Shown here: one piece after another, positions 36,108 through 44,617 of the stretch | How the letters are laid out: every line of letters starts with the position of its first letter | How positions within the stretch are numbered: the stretch's first letter is position 1 | Source: CATQHB01 sp965262595 | GTDB lineage: Bacteria; Chloroflexota; Dehalococcoidia; Lucifugimonadales; UBA3495 | Direction of reading: 5' to 3' | Assembly: GCA_965262595.1 (NCBI GenBank) | Contig: OZ253548.1 | Location: forward strand, 2,976,001 to 3,040,000 | Length of the DNA: 64,000 bases | Notes under the pieces: generated by a model | Told to the model about the DNA's origin: nothing | Seen by the model: the letters and a program-made list of their open reading frames with translations, nothing else | Database searches by the model: none | Made by a program: the position numbers and the translations under genes

Positions 36108-36352
36108 CGATTACCTTCGGTGTCACTCACACGACGCTTCGGCCCGAGGACATATCGCCTCAGTTGGAAGACCTAATGAACCTGCTGGTAACCATCTTCA
36201 TGCACTCGCCTAATTTAGGCGAGTCAGACGACGTAAGAGTAGAGGAGGTTAACCCCGACGACGCCCCTTTTGGCCCGGAGGATACGCAACCGTGGGCTAC
36301 GGCGACGCTCGTTTGGGTGTTCCAGTTTATTCAACCGGCGGGTAGTAGCTAG
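35900..36352 (+). CDS. Phage tail-completion-like protein
   Basis: 150 residues with a TTG start (MLEQSNNVWAAVRQTIAESI). Then REFIPGRRLRSVRQSNPSLY, WGANRGVAELAITFGVTHTT and LMNLLVTIFMHSP, the shape of small tail-terminator proteins. An earlier start in this frame (VSINTLLEQ) lacks a start codon, so the 5' end may be damaged. Its TAG stop touches the next gene's ATG. Confidence 0.45.
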   Translation: MLEQSNNVWAAVRQTIAESIRPEGPLAKIREFIPGRRLRSVRQSNPSLYGFSRITRVTEWGANRGVAELAITFGVTHTTLRPEDISPQLEDLMNLLVTIFMHSPNLGESDDVRVEEVNPDDAPFGPEDTQPWATATLVWVFQFIQPAGSS

Positions 36353-37465
36353 ATGGCAGGGGAATCTCGTTACTTGGCAATCGGTGAAGAATCTGATTTT
36401 GGAATCCTGGCTCAACCAGTATTGTTTCTGGACTACCTCAGCGCGAGTTTGGAGGCCCCAACGGACTCGCTAATCTTCTATGAGGGGGCTTCGAGTAGAG
36501 CAAACTCGATAGCTATCTCCGGCCCCTACATTCCTTCCGGCGATATTGAGCTTGGTGTTGATCCGATTGCAGCCATCCACTTTTTGAAGTGGGCGTTGGG
36601 TCGGTACGGCCACACCGGTACTGCCGTCTCACCCGCAGTTGAAACAACGCTTGACGGCGCCGCGTCTGCCGGGGTGACTGTTCCCGCAGCAGACTTTCAA
36701 GAAATCGTTGAGGCAAGGAACACACTCGGAGAGGTCACAAGACGTTTCACCGTACCCATAAAAACCGTTTCCTCGTCAACAGTTCCGGCGGTATTGGAGG
36801 ACACCGGTATGTCTCGATGTTCTCTCACTTATGCACCACCTATCACCTTTGCCCGTGAAGGCACTTGGGCTAAGGGGACGTGGCAGTCTACGGGTCCCGG
36901 TGGCGTCGGATACTACCCAGTCAAGCTAAGCAAGGACGCCAGGATAGTAGGTACTGAGTTCGAGTGGCCTCAATTTCCTTCCGGAGTCCCGGTACCACCA
37001 CCACCACCACCACTTCGTGAGAACGGGGTGATAATGGATTCGCCTGTCGTATCTGCCCCTATTGATAACGGAGACGGAACTTTTTCTAAGGAATGGAAGC
37101 TCCACATTAAGTATGTCGAAAGAAACCTCCTGAGTCTCCCTTTCCTCTACGACGTCAGGATCGAATTCGACCTGCTCTATACGGTTACCTATGACAACGG
37201 CAAGACGTGGTCCGAGGCCAACTATTGCCTGGCTAACATCCAAGGCCCAAAGAACGACTGCATCATTTGGGGAGACTACGAAGCCATTGAGAAGGCAGAC
37301 CTTTCCAAGGAAGTATGGCGTACCACAGTTGGTTCCGACGGCCTTGCCAATTTCCCCGCTTCCGCCTCTTACCCTATAAGAAACCAGCAAACCGCATGGG
37401 CAATACTCAGACAGACTGATGGCGCTGCCAATGAGCGGGACCGCCTCCGCAAATATATGGCCTAG
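36353..37465 (+). CDS. Phage tail-tube-like protein
   Basis: 370 residues. N-terminus MAGESRYLAIGEESDFGILA then SASLEAPTDSLIFYEGASSR and YIPSGDIELGVDPIAAIHFL WALG, as in tail-tube-type proteins that begin with a short 'ESRYLA' arm. A Pro-rich spot (PPPPPPPL near residue 217) precedes a second beta domain (MDSPVVSAPIDNGDGTFSKE). Assignment rests on shape and order after connector-like genes. Confidence 0.45.
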   Translation: MAGESRYLAIGEESDFGILAQPVLFLDYLSASLEAPTDSLIFYEGASSRANSIAISGPYIPSGDIELGVDPIAAIHFLKWALGRYGHTGTAVSPAVETTLDGAASAGVTVPAADFQEIVEARNTLGEVTRRFTVPIKTVSSSTVPAVLEDTGMSRCSLTYAPPITFAREGTWAKGTWQSTGPGGVGYYPVKLSKDARIVGTEFEWPQFPSGVPVPPPPPPLRENGVIMDSPVVSAPIDNGDGTFSKEWKLHIKYVERNLLSLPFLYDVRIEFDLLYTVTYDNGKTWSEANYCLANIQGPKNDCIIWGDYEAIEKADLSKEVWRTTVGSDGLANFPASASYPIRNQQTAWAILRQTDGAANERDRLRKYMA

Positions 37466-37468
37466 GAA

Positions 37469-38146
37469 ATGGCCGACGCTGAGTTCCCCGAGGGATGGCG
37501 CTGGGACTACATGGACTTCATGTGGGGCTGGGCCTGGGGAGACACCGCCTATGGGACATCCCAGGCCATGCAGTTGACGCCGTTTCCGGAAGGCTTCCCG
37601 AAGGAGTCCTCTCCTACTATCTCAACGCTCACAAAACCTGGTATCAAAGTGAATTCGGTGATCGGGTTCCCTTTGGCCCAGGTTCCTATCCCTACCGAGA
37701 CCGAACCCGTTCCGCCTCGGCATCTTTGGCTTACCGGGAAGCGACTGCGGACAATGGGGATCATCCACCGGGCGAGTCCCGAATGGAAGCGCCTGTTCAA
37801 GATGCGGCCCACAGTGGAACGGTGGTTCAGCAGCGCCAAGCACTCCCGGCTGCTGGACCGGCACCAGTACCTGGGACAGGACAGAGTGAGCCTGCACGCC
37901 AGAATGTCGCTGCTGGGGTACCTGCTGACCTCCTGGGGCCGGCTGAAGGCCGGGGACTATACGGGTATGCGGGCAGATGCACATAAAGCTGCCGAGGCGG
38001 CCTGCACTGGCGGCGGAACTCAGAGAGATGCAGGAGTGCGGGGACTGCTGCCTATGCTCCCTGCACGACAGGCTGGCGGGGTAACGGAGCAAAGGCCAAC
38101 GAGCCGCAGAGATGTTAAGTCCTGCTCCGGCAAATGGCCCCGCTGA
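37469..38146 (+). pseudogene. DDE transposase remnant
   Basis: The middle of this frame (about 37770-37985) has a DDE-transposase C-terminus: RASPEWKRLFKMRPTVERWF, SSAKHSRLLDRHQYLG and SLLGYLLTSWGRLKAGDY. The N-terminal part (MADAEFPEGWRWDYMDFMWG) is unlike a transposase and may be phage sequence. After 37990 the frame is nonsense. Coding also seems to jump frames near 37640-37700. So it is a fragment, not an active element. Confidence 0.6.
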
Positions 38147-38629
38147 AGCGGCAGAGTTGGTTACTGCCCCGCTGTCCAGCAGTCCGGATGACCGCGGGAG
38201 GATTAATCCGAAGTTAGACCTGTCCGCTAGAAGGATTAGGGTCTCGACATCCGACCAGCCCACACCGGCGGTGGTCCCTCCACAACAGTGCGCCGCTTGA
38301 CCACCCGGCCCTGCAATCACAGGGCCGACTCAAGATGCAATGCGACTCCGGCCTCCCCGAACCCTGGTCCGCCCACGCCTGGACCGACGCTGGCCTGCCG
38401 CAGGAAGTTGGCACCCCGGGACGGTTCCCACCCGATTCAGCGGCGGCTTGACTGCGCTGCCCGTCTGGCAGAATGGAGGCAGCGTACCGGTTCAGATAGT
38501 TTCCAAGATGCAAGTGGGATCGAAGCCCTGCCGCTAAGCATTTGAAGACCCTCCCCAGGCAATATCAACCGGAGCAGAACAACACCCGGATCATTGACCA
38601 TTCCCACAGCAGCACTTAAGGAGAAAACG
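38147..38629. other. Gene-poor decayed stretch
   Basis: Several short frames overlap with no recognised domain. A 37-codon frame at about 38336-38449 (MQCDSGLPEPWSAHAWTDAG) and a longer one ending at 38545 are possible fragments. A good ribosome site (AAGGAG) at the right end serves the next gene. Confidence 0.3.
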
Positions 38630-39001
38630 ATGCCCATCTCAGAACTACACCAACACCATACCACCCGCATAGAACAATCCTTCCTCATCGACTACCGGAA
38701 CATGGCCAAGAGCCTTACCGCCAGGCCGTCCCGGGCCCGCCCCATCTGCGCGGTATGCGAACAGAAAATAAAGAAGAGCCCTGATACCCGGTTCCGCTTC
38801 ACCGTGCCCATGCACCAGTCCTGCCCTGCCCTCTCCGAACAGTGCCGGCCATTCTTCGACAGCGATACGGAGGACGTCAGCATGGGGCGGGCCCTGCACG
38901 AGACCGCCCAGGCGGCTGCCCTGGCCCGCCTGGTCCAGGAGAACAGCCCGGAGCAAGTCGGTAGGGCAATCCCCGAGCCCGGTGTGGTCCTGGTGCGCTA
39001 G
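38630..39001 (+). CDS. Small zinc-knuckle protein
   Basis: 123 residues from the ATG at 38630 (RBS TAAGGAGAAAA). A treble-clef-like metal site: ICAVCEQKIKKSPD, then VPMHQSCPALSEQC (C-x2-C, H-x2-C). N-terminus PISELHQHHTTRIEQSFLID, C-terminal half helical and acidic. No family recognised. Confidence 0.5.
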   Translation: MPISELHQHHTTRIEQSFLIDYRNMAKSLTARPSRARPICAVCEQKIKKSPDTRFRFTVPMHQSCPALSEQCRPFFDSDTEDVSMGRALHETAQAAALARLVQENSPEQVGRAIPEPGVVLVR

Positions 39002-39189
39002 CAACAATTCAGGACACCAGTCCGGGGTTTATCTTCAGGCGGCCATCTGGGCAGGGCGCAGGTTGGTGAGTGCTGGAAGTTTCGTGGATGACTTGACGCT
39101 GGCCAGCCGGGAAGGCGTCCTGCCAGTCGGCGCAGGACCGGTTCTCCCCCCGAGGAGGAGAGCTGTTGATGACGGCCAATTGCATCCAA

Positions 39190-39340
39190 GGAAAATTCCC
39201 GCTCATTCGGGGCCAACCCCCAGGCCCTCGAAAAATGCTCCGCTCCGGCGGGCAAATCCCCGTTGGCACGGGGGTCAACAAGGGGGCGGGCAACGAAATA
39301 CCCTACACCAATGGCAAATCCCCGTACCTACGGGGCTGAC
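39190..39340 (-). CRISPR. Minimal type I-E-like repeat array (3 repeats, 2 spacers)
   Basis: On the plus strand three related units sit at 39190-39217, 39251-39279 and 39313-39340, all of the form GG-AAAT-CCCG-x6-CGGGG-AC. Spacers between them are 39218-39250 and 39280-39312, each 33 bases; unit spacing is 61 and 62. Read on the minus strand the repeats end GGGGATTTGCC, like the type I-E repeat end. Loop bases vary while the stem pairs (CCCCGTA/TACGGGG, CCCCGT/ACGGGG), so pairing is conserved by compensation. No cas genes are in the window. A chance hairpin series is possible. Confidence 0.5.
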
Positions 39341-39752
39341 TGTACAGAAGAAAGAACTTTTCTGGACAAGTCTATGCGGCTGGTCATTCTGCAGGCGAAT
39401 ACAGGGCAATCGAATTAGACTGAACAACCGAAAAGGGGAAGATTGAGGCGGCGCCTCTTCCATGCGCACTGTGGCCTTGGTGCGCATTCGCCAGTGGCGA
39501 CGGGCCACGAAGCGCTGCAGGTATGCATACGATACCCGGTAATCCCGATTTCCCAGCAACTCGTGGATGCGCGTCATCTGCAGCCGGTCGCCGGTGATAT
39601 CCATTTGGGCAAGTTATATTTGTCAATTTCAAACTGAATTAGTAGCGAATGACGGTGGTCTATAGCCCTCGAAAAACGACCTTCAGAGCGCGGGCTAACT
39701 AAGAGCTGTGGTCATTTTCTTTTGCCACGCCGCATGCGGATTATCTGGAGCA
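39341..39752. other. Gene-poor stretch
   Basis: No convincing gene. A minus-strand frame at 39275-39604 (MDITGDRLQMTRIHELLGN) lies over the array and has a C-terminus without sense. The sequence AGCCCTCGAAAAA near 39666 shares 12 bases with the first spacer (39218-39250), which may be chance. Confidence 0.25.
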
Positions 39753-40245
39753 CTACGGGCGGGGCGAAAATCGCCAGCGTCGGGCGGGGGTAAAAAATAT
39801 CATTAGCCCTAGGGGACTAGATGGCCGGAAGCGGCTTAGGTCGTAGATTACCCAGGCCAGAAGAAGGGCAAAACCTACCGCGAGGACTCCCGATGCCAGA
39901 CCTACCAACGCACCGCGGCCGGTGGACACTGTAGGTGTCAGCCGACCGGCGACGGCACCAGTCGCTATCCCAAGAGCGGGCACGATGATGAAATAGAAAG
40001 ACGTGAATAGAGGCGCCAGAACGATTTCTATTGTTGTACTCTTCCGTTCGCCCCAATCCTATATGTGGAAGTTTGACCTGCTTGGGGTTCTCGTGTGGGT
40101 GTGGGTGCCGCTGTGGGAGGCGGTGGCTGGGATCCCTTGATGACTCGTGCTTCTGGGTCACTACCAGGTCGGAGCTGAATCCGTTTGGTATGCATGAGAT
40201 CGTGGTTATTAGAAATAATACCATTATCGTGGCGGGGAAGTTCAT
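39753..40245 (-). pseudogene. Frameshifted secreted/membrane protein
   Basis: Three minus-strand frames carry successive pieces. First a signal-like MNFPATIMVLFLITTISCIP from 40245, then a Pro-rich linker (PPPPTAAPTPTREPQAGQTS) in another frame, then two hydrophobic segments (TSFYFIIVPALGIATGAVAG, VLAVGFALLLAWVIYDLSRF) in a third. Each alone has no good start. Together they look like one anchored envelope protein broken by indels. Confidence 0.5.
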
Positions 40246-40408
40246 TTTTGTCTCGGGTTTTTATTGGGCTGCCGCCCAGCGGCCGTCCTTTGTACATTAA
40301 CCCTTGGGTGGGTGTATTGGGGTTATTCCTACTCTGGCCCGAGGTTGTAGCTGTTTCAGATTTTTGGCCTTGGCCTAGTGATTTCGTATTTCAGCACGTG
40401 GCTCGGCA

Positions 40409-40975
40409 GTGGGTAGCGAAGATCTGGAGAGTTGGGGAAGGGGTACTTCTGATGGTACTTGGTTAGGTGCATTCGGACGGCTTTCCTTTCTCCATTGTTA
40501 CCGTGCCGTTGGCGGATTTGGGCAGGCTGTCGATACCGGAGCCACCATTACGTTGCATGGCTCGGGCTCCGACCCGGACTCCGGCGACACGCTGACTTAT
40601 AACTGGACTCGAGTGTCAGGCACTACCGTCACACTGAGCAGCACGACGGCTGGCAGCCCCACCTTCACTGCGCCCTCCATCCCCAGTACTCTGGTATTTA
40701 GACTCACGGTTTCTGATGGTACTCTCTCCGCCACCGACGAAGTTACCATCACGGTGCAGCAACTATTGGACTTTTCCGCTCTTCCAGGTTACGGAGAGTC
40801 AATTAACGAGTTTGACGATTCCTATGGTGCGGTTCAGAACCTGACTGACTTCAGCGGCACAGATCTGAGTGCTGTCGAGGCCTAGGCTGCTGCTGATACA
40901 GCAACTCAGACCGGGATTTTTGGCATCCGTGGTCCAGCAATTCCCAACCCCTCCGTTGGCACTGGTGATTACTTC
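40409..40975 (+). pseudogene. Ig/PKD-domain protein fragment with in-frame TAG
   Basis: The frame contains a cadherin/PKD-like domain: AVDTGATITLHGSGSDPDSG, LTYNWTRVSG, TFTAPSIPSTLVFRLTVSDG. It runs into TAG at 40883-40885 and then continues sensibly as AAADTATQTGIFGIRGPAIP. The 5' part (GSEDLESWGRGTSDG) is not family-like, so the start is also damaged. Likely a phage- or surface-exposed protein remnant. Confidence 0.5.
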
Positions 40976-41306
40976 CGAACGAGAGATAGAGGAAGTGGGT
41001 CGGGCCGCTCAGTCCGCCGGTCGGCAGGTGCAGCGGTCGCTGGTCCAGGGAATGAAGAACGCGGGCCGGTCGATGCAGGCCGCAGGCCGGTCCATCTCCC
41101 AGGCGGGCCAGTCTCTCACCACCGGCGTCACCATCCCCCTGCCTTGGCTGATGGGCGTCCTGGGCGGCGGCGGTGGCGCCGGTTGGGGGCTGGGGGCTGG
41201 GGAGGATGTTCGGGGCGTGGCGAGAGTCTGTTTTGCGGCGTCGGCACTGACGAGGCCCCGGGCGAACACCCGGGGCCTTACCGCTGAGTTGAAACGTAGA
41301 AACTGA
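40970..41306 (+). pseudogene. Tape-measure protein fragment
   Basis: A plus-strand frame reads TSEREIEEVGRAAQSAGRQV then QRSLVQGMKNAGRSMQAAGR and SISQAGQSLTTGVTIPL, the usual start of phage tape-measure proteins. It then turns to low-complexity and stops. Only the first ~70 codons are family-like. It lacks its own start and most of its length. Confidence 0.55.
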
Positions 41307-41319
41307 CCAGGGCAAACCA

Positions 41320-41631
41320 CTACTCGGGTCTAATCAGTGAACGCAATTCCCGGGCGATTTTGTAGCCTCCAGTAGTCAGTTTGTACGCTTCCCCTTGACT
41401 CGCGAAATCTCTGGCAATTAGCCCTTCGGCCACCACCTGCGCCAAGCCTTATTCCAACTTAGCTGCTCCCTCAGGACTGGCGGTTTCGACCGGAGGACCT
41501 CCGTACATCAGTAATATTATTCTACCGTTAAGTAGCCGCGTTACCGCGATGTACCCGTTTGCCGCCGCTGCCGTCGTTAGAATTAACTGGGCTTCGTCAT
41601 TCAGGGATTGACTATTTCCGTTTGAATCCAA
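41320..41631 (-). pseudogene. Small protein gene with in-frame TAA
   Basis: From the ATG at 41631: DEAQLILTTAAAANGYIAVT then RLLNGRIILLMYGGPPVETA. A TAA at 41449-41451 interrupts; after it the same frame continues LAQVVAEGLIARDFASQGEA and YKLTTGGYKIARELRSLIRP to a TAG at 41320-41322. Winged-helix-like; not assigned. One nonsense codon explains the break. Confidence 0.5.
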
Positions 41632-41660
41632 TTGGCCTTCATAGTATTACATAGAATATC

Positions 41661-41680
41661 TGATACCATATATGGTATCA
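41661..41680. promoter_or_regulatory. Exact 20-bp palindrome, candidate operator
   Basis: TGATACCATATATGGTATCA is perfectly palindromic and lies upstream of the minus-strand gene at 41631. Its core matches the hicAB upstream site at 29660-29681. Confidence 0.55.
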
Positions 41681-41846
41681 ATCAGTTTGAACTACGCAAC
41701 CGCTAACTGTCATCAAGAAATATCTCGCCGCCCAGATTGGCCAACTCCATGGCGGAAAATGCTATGCACTCCCTTCCAGACTCTACTGACACCCGCCCGT
41801 TTCAGCCTGGCCCTACCCGCCCTATACTGAAGAGGCGGAGGGTAAT

Positions 41847-42236
41847 ATGAGAAGGAATAGAACCGATCCCGGAGACAACAGCCACACCCACCGTTGCGTA
41901 GTCTGCGACGCTCAAATCCCTTGCGACAGCCCGGGAGACGCCGGACAGTGCGAGGTGAGCGCACTAACTTGCGCTCCTTGCGAAGAAGGCTTCCGAGACC
42001 AGGACTCCGGTGAACCCTCGGACGACGGGGATAGGGCCAGGCTCGGCGACGAGGCCAGCGACGAAGGTTTTGACGAAATGCTCAAGGGCGAGGACCAGAT
42101 GGGAAATCAGATGTTGGAAGATAGCCAGGCCATCCTCGAAAGTCCGGTTGTAGCGGCTCAATCACCAGTGGAAGGTGAAGCAAACCCCAGCCCTCGCGCC
42201 AGGACACTAAGAGCCGGCAAGCGGCGGCGGTCTTAG
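41847..42236 (+). CDS. Small CxxC-rich protein
   Basis: 129 residues, RBS GGCGGAGGGTAAT. Two cysteine pairs: CVVCDAQIPC and LTCAPCEEGF suggest one zinc site. The rest is strongly acidic and probably disordered (EPSDDGDRARLGDEASDEGF) with a basic C-terminus (RTLRAGKRRRS). Not recognised; resembles small island-encoded accessory proteins. Confidence 0.5.
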   Translation: MRRNRTDPGDNSHTHRCVVCDAQIPCDSPGDAGQCEVSALTCAPCEEGFRDQDSGEPSDDGDRARLGDEASDEGFDEMLKGEDQMGNQMLEDSQAILESPVVAAQSPVEGEANPSPRARTLRAGKRRRS

Positions 42237-42307
42237 GCGCCAATCCAAACCCTGCCAGTATCTTTGCGGCAAGCCGGACGGGTGAGACCGAATCCGAGCG
42301 GATGTAA

Positions 42308-42338
42308 TTGACAAATTCGGCGTCCGGCAGGATATTAT
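42308..42338 (+). promoter_or_regulatory. Possible sigma70-type promoter before the Panacea gene
   Basis: TTGACA at 42308-42313 and TATTAT at 42333-42338 are spaced 19 bases (long). The start codon lies at 42390 after AAGGGGG. Confidence 0.35.
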
Positions 42339-42389
42339 TGCCGAGCGGGGTGGGGAGGAACCAGGTCAACCCTTAGAAGGGGGCCAGTA

Positions 42390-42935
42390 ATGGAAATCGA
42401 GTTCAACGAAAAAAAGTTCCAAGAATTGATTTTGCACATCGCGAATCTATCAGAAGACGACCCTAGATTCGGGGCGACCAAGCTAAACAAGCTGCTGTTT
42501 TACATGGACTTCGGCAGTTACCGTTTGCTCGGCGCCCCCATGACTGGAGCTACCTACCAGCACCTCCCAGCCGGGCCAGCGCCCCGGGAATTATTGGGAG
42601 CAAGGGATTTTCTGGTCGATTGCGGGGCGGCTGTGGTTGAAAACCGGCCTTACTTCGCGGGCAATCAGGCCCGGATAGTACCCCAACGGGATGCAGACAT
42701 TTCTCTGTTTTCCGAGGAGGAACTGGCTATCTTAAGTGACGTAATCTCCGAGTTTTGGGCTTACAACGCCCGCAACATTAGCGAGTACTCCCACCAAGAA
42801 TGGGCCTGGAGAGTAACTGAAGACTTTGAGGACATCCCCTACGAGGCTGCTTGGGTATCGTCAGATCCACTGACCCCGGAGCAAATCGCTACTGGTAGGG
42901 AGATAGCCGCCAAAGCCGGCCTGATGTCTCCCTAG
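42390..42935 (+). CDS. Panacea-domain (DUF4065/SocA-like) antitoxin
   Basis: 181 residues. The N-terminal KFQELILHIANLSEDDPRFG, then TKLNKLLFYMDFGSYRLLGA, and YQHLPAGPAPRELLGARDFL match the Panacea domain of PanA/SocA-type antitoxins. C-terminal ISEYSHQEWAWRVTEDFEDI is the usual end. Its TAG stop abuts the ATG of a RelE-like gene (42936), the expected antitoxin-toxin layout of PanAT pairs. Confidence 0.75.
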   Translation: MEIEFNEKKFQELILHIANLSEDDPRFGATKLNKLLFYMDFGSYRLLGAPMTGATYQHLPAGPAPRELLGARDFLVDCGAAVVENRPYFAGNQARIVPQRDADISLFSEEELAILSDVISEFWAYNARNISEYSHQEWAWRVTEDFEDIPYEAAWVSSDPLTPEQIATGREIAAKAGLMSP

Positions 42936-43184
42936 ATGTACCAGATTAACTACACCGACGGCTTCAATGTTCTAGCCGACCACTGGATAGGCGGCAACGA
43001 AGCCCAGTACCAACTCCGGCTGTTTTACGAAGACGCTCTGTCTAACCATCCCTACTCGGGTAAGCAGGTCCCGGGAACGTTGCTATGGGCCTTGACCTTG
43101 GCGACCCGACCTCAGATAACGATTTACTACAGCATCGACGAAGATGCCCAAGCCGTAACTCTGCACAACATGGCAGAGCATTAG
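42936..43184 (+). CDS. RelE-like toxin paired with the Panacea protein
   Basis: 82 residues: INYTDGFNVLADHWIGGNEA, QYQLRLFYEDALSNHPYSG and ITIYYSIDEDAQAVTLHNM, the C-terminal strand pattern of RelE/ParE toxins (I-Y-Y-x-I-D-E). Coupled to the upstream antitoxin with no gap. The toxin's target is unknown; PanT toxins are of many kinds. Confidence 0.6.
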   Translation: MYQINYTDGFNVLADHWIGGNEAQYQLRLFYEDALSNHPYSGKQVPGTLLWALTLATRPQITIYYSIDEDAQAVTLHNMAEH

Positions 43185-43303
43185 GTATTGCTTGGAGCGT
43201 CAGGTCCCCGATGTTTCCCTGGCGAAAAGCTGACGGGGTAATGCTGAAGGTTAGTGATTCAGGCGGCTGTTCGTAGCTTGGCAACAACTGGAGATTTCCC
43301 AAC

Positions 43304-43543
43304 CTAAATCATTTCCAAGAATTCGTCCAAGGAAATGCCAAGTTGAGTGAGGATGTTCTTGAGAGTACCCTTCGGCATTTCCTTCCTTCCCAGGACAACA
43401 ACGCCGGTTAAGGTACGGCCATCGACGAGTCGGTGATACGACTGGTGACTACCTTTTCCTGACTTCCCTTCGTAGCAGCCGAGGCGTATAAGCACCTGAA
43501 CAACCTCGTTGCTCGAAAGAACGGGGAGTCGGCTAAACTGCAC
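43304..43543 (-). CDS. hicA: HicA-family toxin
   Basis: 79 residues when begun at the GTG at 43543, within the end of hicB. SRLPVLSSNEVVQVLIRLGC, GKSGKGSHQSYHRL (HicA His in G-S-H) and KEMPKGTLKNILTQLGISLD. Intact, unlike the copy at 29687. It cleaves mRNA and is blocked by HicB. Confidence 0.82.
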   Translation of the reverse strand: MQFSRLPVLSSNEVVQVLIRLGCYEGKSGKGSHQSYHRLVDGRTLTGVVVLGRKEMPKGTLKNILTQLGISLDEFLEMI

Positions 43544-43850
43544 TGAGTTCGTGGGAATAGGTCTTGATAGTGCTTCCCAAAGGAACCCGAACATTTACTT
43601 CTTTTTGGTCTTGTGGGTCGCTATCAACCACTTCTACCCCTCGTTCCTCTAGGAAACGGTAGATTTCTCCCACTTCCGTGAGCGCGTTGAGATGCACTTC
43701 TATGGCCTCCCCCAAGTTCTCCAACGCTTCAACTGCTGTGTCGCCGCAGCTTGAAGTTCCCAACTCCCGGCAATACGAAACGAACAGCCCTTCCTCCTCC
43801 TCAGCGACGCCCGTTAACACGATGTAGCCGGATAGCCGCTCCATTGCCAT
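43533..43850 (-). CDS. hicB: HicB-family antitoxin
   Basis: 105 residues: GYIVLTGVAEEEEGLFVSYC, RELGTSSCGDTAVEALENLG and EAIEVHLNALTEVGEIYRFL. A HicB-type partial RNase-H fold. The C-terminal ~30 residues (EVNVRVPLGSTIKTYSHELS) are not a clear RHH or HTH, so DNA binding is uncertain. It overlaps hicA by 11 bases. Confidence 0.78.
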   Translation of the reverse strand: MAMERLSGYIVLTGVAEEEEGLFVSYCRELGTSSCGDTAVEALENLGEAIEVHLNALTEVGEIYRFLEERGVEVVDSDPQDQKEVNVRVPLGSTIKTYSHELSAV

Positions 43851-43871
43851 CTTTATGCTCCTGTCTTTCGC

Positions 43872-43892
43872 AGAGTAGGTAACACCTACTCT
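43872..43892. promoter_or_regulatory. Inverted repeat upstream of hicBA
   Basis: AGAGTAGGT-AAC-ACCTACTCT, a perfect 9-bp inverted repeat, 22 bases before the hicB ATG. TTGACA on the minus strand near 43909-43914 may be the -35. Probable autoregulatory operator. Confidence 0.55.
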
Positions 43893-44053
43893 AATATTGT
43901 AGAACTGTCAAGAAAAGTTGTAAACAACCAATCTTTAGGGAAATAAATGCCATCCTAAAAGACAATGCGTGTTGGCTTCACCATAGCTATGGCTTCCTCA
44001 CACTACCAACAACCGCCCACCAGTAGGCGGCTCTTCGTCAGTAGCCGAATCCC

Positions 44054-44617
44054 CTAATCCCGCCTGCCTATTTCCCGACTCCACGACCCCTTGGCAATCA
44101 GCCACTTGTCAATACGCTTGAACAAGAACCCTGGCATTAGACGCCAATTGTTAGCAAGCCACTCAGCAATGCCCTTACATCCAGGTCGCTTATATAACCA
44201 AGCCAAAAACCAAAAGGGCACTACATTTGTGCTCGCTAGCCACTCATTTACGCGCCTCATCCGCAGCCACTTTGAGGTGTTACTCCCAAGAGTTCCTATA
44301 ATAATACCCCGATTGGCGTAACGCCTTAACGACGACCAGGGCAGCATATGCCTTATTGTGCGGCGGTGTTCGACAGCTAGCTTCCTGGTTTCCTCTTTTC
44401 CTTCCTTTTCGCTGCGCCGGTACTCCCTTACATCCGGGTCCAACCATGCCCTGATATCAGGCAAAGCCAGTAGAATAGCAGTAACTACTGCCATAATTGC
44501 GACAACGCACAGAATCGAAATCGGGTTTGCGGCAAGCAAGGCGGTAGCCAAAGCACCAATCGCCACCACCCCAAACCTCAACCGCGACCCACATTGCAAG
44601 CTTTCGCATCCTTCCAC
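44054..44617 (-). CDS. Membrane protein, hypothetical
   Basis: 187 residues with two close N-terminal membrane segments (LRFGVVAIGALATALLAANP, ISILCVVAIMAVVTAILLAL) and a basic, Trp-rich cytoplasmic remainder (VREYRRSEKEGKEETRKLAV, LRMRRVNEWLASTNVVPFWF). Not recognised. Adjacent to toxin-antitoxin genes and the recombinase. Confidence 0.45.
   Translation of the reverse strand: MEGCESLQCGSRLRFGVVAIGALATALLAANPISILCVVAIMAVVTAILLALPDIRAWLDPDVREYRRSEKEGKEETRKLAVEHRRTIRHMLPWSSLRRYANRGIIIGTLGSNTSKWLRMRRVNEWLASTNVVPFWFLAWLYKRPGCKGIAEWLANNWRLMPGFLFKRIDKWLIAKGSWSREIGRRD

Noticed and set aside
36353..38146. Reading through TAG at 37463 to fuse the tail-tube-like and transposase-like frames
   Set aside because: Both have their own starts and unrelated content; the shared frame looks accidental.
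39129..39189. A possible fourth repeat left of the CRISPR-like array
   Set aside because: At the expected spacing the sequence (CAGGACCGGTTCTCCCCCCG) does not match the repeat consensus.
39666..39678. AGCCCTCGAAAAA matching part of the first spacer
   Set aside because: A 12-base match is too short to claim a protospacer.
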